DNA from: Verrucomicrobiota bacterium
Lineage (GTDB): Bacteria > Verrucomicrobiota > Verrucomicrobiia > Limisphaerales > JACRJY01
DNA: 64,000 nt
Assembly: GCA_016235585.1 (NCBI GenBank)
Contig: JACRJY010000012.1
Span: forward strand, 1 to 64,000
Direction: 5' to 3'
The position numbers and the translations under genes are program-made. Under the pieces are notes generated by a model, which was not told the DNA's origin, ran no database searches, and saw nothing but the letters and a program-made list of their open reading frames with translations. Numbering within the stretch: position 1 is the stretch's first letter; each line of letters starts with the position of its first letter. This document shows positions 58,173-64,000 of this stretch, piece after piece.

Positions 58173-59114
58173 TTATTTCCCCCGCCCGCGCGCCTTCGCG
58201 AATGCTTCCGACAAATGCGCATAGCTGCGCTTGGCCGCCGCAATTGGGTCGTAGCCGGGCTTGTTGAAAACCTGTCCGCTCACTTCCACCACTACCGGGC
58301 CGCGATAGCGGGAGGCCGCGAGCAGCCGTCCGTATTCGGCGTAGTCAATCGTCCCCTCGCCCGGCAGGACAAACTCGAACTTGCCCGCGACGCCCCTGGA
58401 GTCCTTCACGTGGATGAACACGCTCTCGCCAATCAGCGCGTTGAAGGTGTCGGCGAGCGCGAGGCCGGCGAGTTGGAAGTGGCTGAAATCGTAGGCGAGC
58501 TTGAGTGCGGGGCTGTTCACCTGCCGCTGCAGCCACAGGAGCCGCTCCGGTGTGTTGACCGCGCTGCCCACGTGCGCCTTGACGGCGACGACAAATTTTC
58601 CCTTCGTCGCCGTGTCGGCCCAGTCTTTCACGCGCGCGGCCATGCGATCCTTGATCTGCTCCCACTCGGCAGGCTTGCCGCCGAGCACGGTTTCGAGCAA
58701 AGGCGGATTGTCCGGCACGAGCGCGTGGGCGAGTTCGGCGGCGGCCTTGATTTTTTCGAGGTTGGCCGCGTGCGCCTTGTCGTCCGCCGCTGCGCTCAAG
58801 TTGTCCATGAGGGCGGGCAGTGTGAGTTTGGAATCGGTGAGACGCTGCCGCAGTTCCTTGCGTTGTGCGGCAGAAAGCTGCTTCGGCTCGGTGGCGTAGC
58901 CGGGCATGAGCGAAAACTCCACGCAGTCGTAGCCAATTTCCGCGCAGACGCGCAGCGCCTCCGCCAGCGGGAGCGACTTCATGCCGTAGAGGCTGAAACC
59001 GAGCGAGATCTTGGCGGCGGACTTTTTGTCAGCGGCCCGCGCGGTGAACACGGCGGGCATGCACGCGGCGAGGGCAAGGGTTTTTGCAAAGCGGCGGCGA
59101 GTGGTGAAGTTCAT
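58173..59114 (-). CDS. Tat-exported sugar phosphate isomerase/epimerase-like TIM-barrel protein
   Basis: Starting at MNFTTRRRFAKTLALAAC gives 313 residues with a Tat signal (RRRFAK, then an Ala-rich core and cleavage near TARAAD). The barrel shows ISLGFSLYGM, CVEFSLMPGYATEP, FVVAVKAHVGSAVNTPE, LAYDFSHFQLAG, VFIHVKDSRG and VVVEVSGQVF, with His, Asp and Glu at strand ends as metal ligands, as in the AP-endonuclease-2/xylose-isomerase superfamily. Exported proteins of this kind are very common in planctomycetes and verrucomicrobia, where they are thought to handle sugars in the periplasm. Confidence 0.85.
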   Translation of the reverse strand: MNFTTRRRFAKTLALAACMPAVFTARAADKKSAAKISLGFSLYGMKSLPLAEALRVCAEIGYDCVEFSLMPGYATEPKQLSAAQRKELRQRLTDSKLTLPALMDNLSAAADDKAHAANLEKIKAAAELAHALVPDNPPLLETVLGGKPAEWEQIKDRMAARVKDWADTATKGKFVVAVKAHVGSAVNTPERLLWLQRQVNSPALKLAYDFSHFQLAGLALADTFNALIGESVFIHVKDSRGVAGKFEFVLPGEGTIDYAEYGRLLAASRYRGPVVVEVSGQVFNKPGYDPIAAAKRSYAHLSEAFAKARGRGK

Positions 59115-59173
59115 GAGCGGAAAGTTAAAGAATGCCGTCGCGCTTGGCAATGGAATCGGAGGTGTAACACTAC

Positions 59174-59215
59174 GTTCTCCCTCACCCTAACCCTCTCACG
59201 CTGGGAGAGGGACCA
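59174..59215. repeat. CCCTCACC/GAGAGGG short repeat
   Basis: TTCTCCCTCACCCTAACCC followed by CTCTCACGCTGGGAGAGGG is a single hairpin arm of the family seen at 54718 and inside the FtsK gene. The rest of the 59115-59340 gap holds the murJ promoter but no motif I can point to. Confidence 0.7.
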
Positions 59216-59340
59216 GCAAAGATCGAGCGGCGACAATCGAGCGCGCATTGGAACCTCGCCGCGCTGGATGAGGGCGGGGTGATGGATTCCGTTTCCAATT
59301 TCCCTGCCCGCGTTTTTGAAAAGCTGCTAGCTTCGCCGCG

Positions 59341-60900
59341 ATGTCGCAGTTGCTCAAATCCTCCGGCGCGATGGGCGCGGCCACGCTGGCCAGCCGCGTG
59401 CTCGGCATGGTGCGCGAGATGGTCTATTCGGCCTTCATGGGCGACACGTGGGTGGCGGGCGCGTTCATGCTCGCGTTCACGATTCCCAACTTGTTCCGCC
59501 GCCTGCTCGGCGAGGGCGCGCTGACGGCGGCGTTCATCCCCGTCTTCAAGGAGAAGGAGAAAACCGCCGGTGACGCGGAGATGTGGCGCGCGGCCAACGC
59601 CGTGCTCACCGGGCTGATGCTCGCCACGGCGGCGGCCACGCTGCTCGTCGTCGCGGGAATTTCCGCCGCGCTGTGGCTGCACCGCTTCGAGGACGAAATG
59701 CGCCTCATGCTGGAATTGCTGCGCTGGATGTTTCCCTATCTGCTGTTCGTCTGCCCGGCGGCGGTGTTCATCGGGATGCTCAACTCGCGCGGCCATTTCT
59801 TCCTCCCCGCGCTTGGCCCGGTGCTGCTGAACGTGGTGATGATCGCCTCGGTGCTGTGGCTCGCGCCGCAGTTTGGAATGAAACTCGACACGCAAATTTT
59901 TGCCCTCGCCGTGGGCGTTCTGGTGGCGGGCGCGGCGCAGGCGTTCTATCAACTGCCGGCGCTGCGGCGCGAGGGGTTCCGCTTTGAATGGGTTTCGCCG
60001 CGTGGCAACGAAACCGTGCAGCGCGTCGCGCGGCAGCTTGTGCCAGCGGCGCTCGGTGTGGCGGCCTTCCAGCTCAACGTCGTGGTCACGCAGGGCTTCG
60101 CCTTCGCGGTGGACCCGCAGATCGTCGCGTCGTTCAACTACGCCGTGCGCCTGATGGAGCTGCCGCAGGGCGTGTTCGGCATCTCCCTCGCCACGTATCT
60201 GCTGCCCACGCTCGCCGGGCTGGCGGCGGAGAAAAAGTTCGACGATTTCTGCGGCACGCTGCGGCACGGCATCGGGCACCTCGTCTTCGTGAATCTGCTC
60301 GCATCCATCCTGCTTGTGCTGCTGGCGGAGCCGATTGTCCGGCTGCTGTTCGAGCGCGGGCGGTTCGGGCCGGACGCCACGGGCCGCGCGGCGCTGGCGC
60401 TGGCGTGCCTCGCGCCGGGGCTGCTGGCGTTCTCGCTGGTGAACGTGTTGAGCCGGGCGTTTTACGCGCTGGGCGACGTGCGGACGCCGATGCGGATCAG
60501 CGTGTTTTGTCTCGGAGCAAATGCGCTGCTGGCGTTGCTGCTCGTCGTGCCGCTGCGGCAGGGCGGCCTCGGTGTGGCGAACACGATGAGCGCGGTGCTG
60601 AACGTGGCGCTGCTCGCGTTCGCACTGCGGAAAAAAATTCCCCAATGGGAATGGGACGGGCTGCGGCGCGAAACTGGTTTGCTGATCCCGTCCGCGCTGC
60701 TGGCAATCGCGGTCGCGTGGACTATGAGCCGCGCGTGGGAAGCCGCGTTGGGCCACGCGAGTTTGGTGCTGAAGCTGGGAAGTGTCTTCGTTCCGATGCT
60801 GGCGGCGACGGTGGTGTATTTCGGCGCGGCGTGGCTACTCAAACACCCGGCGGCGGGCGAACTGGCTGGCTTTCTCCAAAAGGCACGCCGGAACCCTTGA
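59341..60900 (+). CDS. murJ: Lipid II flippase
   Basis: The 519-residue protein begins MSQLLKSSGAMGAATLASRVLGMVREMVYS and has about 14 spans. Family landmarks are FTIPNLFRRLLGEGALTAAFIPVF, LGVAAFQLNVVVTQGFA, RLMELPQGVFGISLATYLLPTLA and LLFERGRFGPDAT, with the charged residues in the central cavity conserved. It moves lipid II to the outer leaflet for peptidoglycan assembly. It stands alone, divergent from the TIM-barrel gene. Confidence 0.95.
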   Translation: MSQLLKSSGAMGAATLASRVLGMVREMVYSAFMGDTWVAGAFMLAFTIPNLFRRLLGEGALTAAFIPVFKEKEKTAGDAEMWRAANAVLTGLMLATAAATLLVVAGISAALWLHRFEDEMRLMLELLRWMFPYLLFVCPAAVFIGMLNSRGHFFLPALGPVLLNVVMIASVLWLAPQFGMKLDTQIFALAVGVLVAGAAQAFYQLPALRREGFRFEWVSPRGNETVQRVARQLVPAALGVAAFQLNVVVTQGFAFAVDPQIVASFNYAVRLMELPQGVFGISLATYLLPTLAGLAAEKKFDDFCGTLRHGIGHLVFVNLLASILLVLLAEPIVRLLFERGRFGPDATGRAALALACLAPGLLAFSLVNVLSRAFYALGDVRTPMRISVFCLGANALLALLLVVPLRQGGLGVANTMSAVLNVALLAFALRKKIPQWEWDGLRRETGLLIPSALLAIAVAWTMSRAWEAALGHASLVLKLGSVFVPMLAATVVYFGAAWLLKHPAAGELAGFLQKARRNP

Positions 60901-60938
60901 ACTGAATGCCGCGTGGAGAGCGCGGCGTTTCAGCCGTC

Positions 60939-62336
60939 CTAGTGGTTGAACATCTTCCGCGCCTTGATCATTTCCGCGACCTGCGGCGGCACCATCGCCT
61001 CCCACGCCGGATCACCGCTGCGGATTTTCGCCAGCGCGTCGCGCGAGAAGATGGCGAGGTGATCCTCGTTCACGTCGCGCAGGCCGTCAATGAACCGGTT
61101 CTCGAGGAGGTAGGCATACAGGTGCCGCAGGTGCGGCGCGACGCGCAGGTTGCCGGCGGTGATGAGCGCGCCGGTCTTCGGCTCGCGGTAGGGATAGGCG
61201 TAGAGCTTGAGATCGTTTTTGAAGAGCCGCCCGAACGATTCGAGGATGCCGCCCTCGAGGTTCGCGTAGTATTTTTCGTCGAACAGCTCGCGCAGCGTCG
61301 GCACGCCCATGGTGATGCCGATCATTTTCTTGGTGAACAAAAACAGGTAGGCCGCCAACCGGTGGAACTCGCCGTAGTTGGAAATCATCACGTTCTTGCC
61401 CAGCGCGCAGAGGATGTCCACGCGGTCGAGGAAGTCCTGATGGTCAATCTTGTCGCCGTCGGTGAGGTTCTTGAGCGTCATTTCCATCAGCACCACCACA
61501 TCCTCGCCCTGCACCTTCGGCTCCTGCACAAAGAGCGCCTGGGCGCATTCGAGCATGTCCATCGTGACCTTGGTGACGGGCCGGAAGCTGCCGCGCTCGA
61601 CGAGCAGCGCCTTCTTGTAGAGGATGTCCGCCGGCTGCACGACCTCGCCGTTGGCGGTGAAGATCGCGGCCTTGGTCAGGCCCAGTTGCACGAGTTGCAT
61701 CGCCATGAGGCGGTTGTCCACGCTCGCGAACGCCGGGCCGGAGAACTTGATCATGTCCACCTCCACGCGCTCCGGCGTGAGGTTGTCGAGCAGGGCCTGG
61801 ATGAGCGCCGCCGGGTCGGCGTGCAGGTAAAGCGCGCCATGCACGAGGTTCACGCCGACGACGCCGAGCGCCTCCTGCTCCTGCAAATTCTCTTTGTCCA
61901 GCAGTCGCGCGTGGATGATGATCTCCGACGGCTCGCCCTGCGGCTGCGTCTGAAAGCGCACGCCCAGCCAGCCCTGCGCCTCCACGTCCTTCCGGGAATA
62001 ACTCTTCGCCGCCACCGTGTCGGCGAAGACGAAGAAGCGCGTGTTCGCGCCGCGCTTGGCACCCAGGCGTTCGAGCATCAGCCCATACTCGCGCTCCAGC
62101 ATGGACTGCAGCCGCTGCCGGCTCACGTAGCGCTCGCACGGCCCGTAAATCGCGTCGCTCACCGTCATGTCGTAGGCCGACATCGTCTTGGCGATGGTGC
62201 CCGCCGCGCCGCCCACGCGGAAAAACCACCGCGCCACCTCCTGCCCCGCGCCGATCTCGACGAACGCGCCGTAGGTCGCCGGGTCGAGGTTGATCTGCAG
62301 CGCCTTCTGATGGGTGTCAGGAATGTCTCGGCTCAT
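60939..62336 (-). CDS. Conserved protein of unknown function (465 aa)
   Basis: I start at MSRDIPDTHQKALQINLDP, where similarity to the family I recall begins. The protein is soluble and evenly conserved in character, with long distinctive lines (EIGAGQEVARWFFRVGGAAG, VDMIKFSGPAFASVDNRLM and LEGGILESFGRLFKNDLKLY). Homologues are spread through many phyla and often carry misleading labels such as TonB-dependent receptor or nicotinate-nucleotide adenylyltransferase; nothing in this sequence supports either. No signal peptide or span is present. Possible nucleotide-binding by the VEIGAGQE or GITMGVPTLRE regions is speculation. Confidence 0.7.
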   Translation of the reverse strand: MSRDIPDTHQKALQINLDPATYGAFVEIGAGQEVARWFFRVGGAAGTIAKTMSAYDMTVSDAIYGPCERYVSRQRLQSMLEREYGLMLERLGAKRGANTRFFVFADTVAAKSYSRKDVEAQGWLGVRFQTQPQGEPSEIIIHARLLDKENLQEQEALGVVGVNLVHGALYLHADPAALIQALLDNLTPERVEVDMIKFSGPAFASVDNRLMAMQLVQLGLTKAAIFTANGEVVQPADILYKKALLVERGSFRPVTKVTMDMLECAQALFVQEPKVQGEDVVVLMEMTLKNLTDGDKIDHQDFLDRVDILCALGKNVMISNYGEFHRLAAYLFLFTKKMIGITMGVPTLRELFDEKYYANLEGGILESFGRLFKNDLKLYAYPYREPKTGALITAGNLRVAPHLRHLYAYLLENRFIDGLRDVNEDHLAIFSRDALAKIRSGDPAWEAMVPPQVAEMIKARKMFNH

Positions 62337-62393
62337 TGGCGCGAGCATGGACAAGTTTGGGGCGGGAAACCAGCGGAAACGTGCGGCGTGAGC

Positions 62394-63914
62394 TTACGCC
62401 TTGAACGCCTCGCGCGTGCGCTGCACCAGCTTGTTGTCCGCGCCGCCGGAGCCGCGCAGCCAGCCGGTGCTCGCGGCCAGGTAGCGGTCGCGCCACTTCG
62501 GCGAGACGTGGAAGTAATCCTCCAGCGCCGCCTCGCTGAACTTGTAATCGTGCGCGTCGCCGCCCTTGAGGTAGATGAGCCGGCGCGCGGTGTTGATGAA
62601 CGCCAGCGCATCGCCGCCCGCGTTCAAGTAGCCAAGTGTCTTCCGCGCGGCGGCGGGTTTGTTGCGGCCCGCCTCGGCGAAAATTTCCTCCATGGCTTCC
62701 GCGCCGCTGCCTTCCGTCGCCACGGCCGGCAATTCATCAATCGGCGTGGCCTTCACTTTGCCCATCCGTTCGCGGAACATCGGGAGAAACGACGCGGCCT
62801 GCAACAGGAGCCAGCGGCGCGTGTCGTCGCTGCCGCTGTGCTGCCAGGCGTGGTGAATGGCGTTCGACGCCGTGATGGAATGCAGCGAGACGATGGCGGG
62901 CTGCCGCATCAGCAGTTCACCCGCTGCCGCGAAGATGCCGTCCCACACGGATGCGGACGACACGCCGCGATTGAGCAGCTCGACCACCTTGTCCGCCGCC
63001 TCGGCGGCATTTCCCTGGCGCAACGTGCGGAGCATTTCGGTCGTCGCGCCGGAGTCGGGTTTCCCGGCAAGCCAGTCGGCGCGGATTTTTGCGACGAGCG
63101 GCTGGTTGCGGCGGCCCGGCTGGTCGGGCGCGGCGTCGCGCTGGGCGGGATTGCTCCCCTCGTGTTCCAGCAGCGCATAGGCGAGCGAGCGCAGCACCGG
63201 CTCGGCGTGCTGCCAGCCGATGTTTTCCAGCGTTCGCCAGCTGTTTGCCACGTAAATCGCCTTGTGCCCGATGTCGCGGAAGTCGCGCGCGCCGTAGCGG
63301 GCGAACAGCTCGAAAATCTCGTGCGCGCCCGCCGTGCGCGCCAGCCCGGCAACCGCCGCATCGGCGGCACTCACATCCCAATTGTCCATCGCCGTGATGA
63401 ACGCCTGCTTCGCGCGATGCGCGGGCGGCACGGCGGCTTCGTCCACGGCGGCCATCGTCCAGTCGCCTTCCTGCTCGTCGCGCGCCTGCGAGCCTTTGAA
63501 CTGATCGAGCGCCCAGAAAATCGGCAGCCAGCGGTCGGCGGCGGGCGAGTTGAGGCTGGCAAGGTGCGCGGAATTCACCACCAGCACGGCGTGGAACTTG
63601 AAGCCCACCGGGCGCGGCTGGATGTTCCGCACGCCCGCCAGCAGCAGCGCGGCGAGCACTTCGCGGTAGCTCGTGCCGCGCCGGACACGTGAGGCGAACT
63701 CCTCGATCACGCGGCTGCGCGGCGTCTCCTCCAGCAGCCGCACGAGCGGCTCGATGCCCGCGTCGAGGCGGACGTGATCCGTCGGCAGCTTCGCCTCGGC
63801 GGCGGAAACGGGTGCGAGCTGGTTGAGAAAGCCGAGGTCGGCGGCCCCGGCAGCGGCGCACGCGGCGGTGGTGCTTTTCAAAAAATGACGGCGGTTGAAG
63901 TGTGGCTTTGTCAT
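62394..63914 (-). CDS. Tat-exported hypothetical protein
   Basis: Starting at MTKPHFNRRHFLKSTTAAC gives 506 residues with a Tat signal (NRRHFLK and an Ala-rich core). The mature part is helical and alpha-solenoid-like, with several conserved-looking His residues (FKFHAVLVVNSAHLASL, DIGHKAIYVANSW, IVSLHSITASNAIHHAW) that could bind a metal or heme. I recall similar proteins as common, uncharacterised exports in planctomycetes and verrucomicrobia. No catalytic motif is clear. It lies on the same strand as the 60939 gene, 57 bases upstream of it. Confidence 0.7.
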   Translation of the reverse strand: MTKPHFNRRHFLKSTTAACAAAGAADLGFLNQLAPVSAAEAKLPTDHVRLDAGIEPLVRLLEETPRSRVIEEFASRVRRGTSYREVLAALLLAGVRNIQPRPVGFKFHAVLVVNSAHLASLNSPAADRWLPIFWALDQFKGSQARDEQEGDWTMAAVDEAAVPPAHRAKQAFITAMDNWDVSAADAAVAGLARTAGAHEIFELFARYGARDFRDIGHKAIYVANSWRTLENIGWQHAEPVLRSLAYALLEHEGSNPAQRDAAPDQPGRRNQPLVAKIRADWLAGKPDSGATTEMLRTLRQGNAAEAADKVVELLNRGVSSASVWDGIFAAAGELLMRQPAIVSLHSITASNAIHHAWQHSGSDDTRRWLLLQAASFLPMFRERMGKVKATPIDELPAVATEGSGAEAMEEIFAEAGRNKPAAARKTLGYLNAGGDALAFINTARRLIYLKGGDAHDYKFSEAALEDYFHVSPKWRDRYLAASTGWLRGSGGADNKLVQRTREAFKA

Positions 63915-64000
63915 GGCCGCAGGCTTTCTCGGAATCTGCGGTGACTCTGGCCTATTCCCCGCGGCGAAGCAAGCTTCCGCCAAACCTGAAAACCGGATGC

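Noticed and set aside
60906-63692. 928-residue ORF on the plus strand
   Set aside because: It is antisense to the 60939 and 62394 genes and is made of low-complexity Arg/His/Val-rich sequence; no motif is recognisable.

Overview
The window is high-GC bacterial chromosome, densely coded on both strands, with murA and murJ, several Tat or Sec export signals, TPR and pentapeptide-repeat proteins, a WXG100/FtsK locus, and many dispersed palindromic repeats. This combination fits a Gram-negative bacterium of the PVC group, most likely a verrucomicrobium. That placement is inference from gene content and repeat style; there is no rRNA in the window to confirm it. I saw no tRNA, rRNA, CRISPR array, transposase or prophage.

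Layout. 1-2640 (minus): a TPR/HExxH metallopeptidase-like exported protein and the start of a partner gene. 3250-18708 (plus): an unbroken run of 15 tightly packed or overlapping genes that looks like one surface-glycan modification operon. It holds two MBOAT acyltransferases with two SGNH partners, FkbM-type and other methyltransferases, a glycosyltransferase, a lipoprotein esterase, an FkbH-type HAD enzyme, an acyl carrier protein, a MaoC dehydratase, an SDR, a 41-residue membrane microprotein missing from the ORF track, and an ABC permease. 18873-24898: two coiled-coil tail-anchored proteins, ogt (with an in-frame palindromic repeat), a LOG-family protein, divergent nagA/nagB, and a YebC-family regulator. 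24997-31293: a lower-GC Fic gene with an operator-like array, then a very long pyruvate:ferredoxin oxidoreductase. 31442-35011: a pentapeptide protein, a large SGNH/TPR protein, and a lower-GC gene that looks like an HsdS half joined to a HEPN-like domain. 35036-40203: a four-gene operon resembling a reduced type VII (WXG100/EccC) secretion locus. 40381-51820: thiG, an esterase, an HD protein, a YlbF-like protein, frr, a receiver/metallo-beta-lactamase fusion, an SDR, prmC, murA and an MsbA-like exporter. 51834-55781: small proteins, pgl, and eboE-eboC. 55809-58021: a type II restriction-modification pair. 58173-63914: a Tat-exported TIM-barrel protein, murJ, a conserved protein of unknown function, and a Tat-exported hypothetical.

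The strongest candidate for something new is the acylation operon. The first MBOAT ends in FIYFQF. The second MBOAT lacks such an ending, but the gene just before it encodes a 41-residue single-span protein ending in LVYKGF. This matches the arrangement known from DltX, whose C-terminal tyrosine relays the acyl group between DltB and DltD. Here the ACP lies beside an FkbH enzyme rather than a DltA ligase, so the acyl group may come from glycolysis (a glyceryl-type thioester), possibly reworked by the MaoC and SDR enzymes. The second candidate is the WXG100/FtsK locus.

Repeats are a theme. At least seven families of inverted repeats and two tandem heptamer tracts occur, and four of these copies sit inside intact reading frames (ogt, the FtsK gene, prmC, and the ABC exporter).
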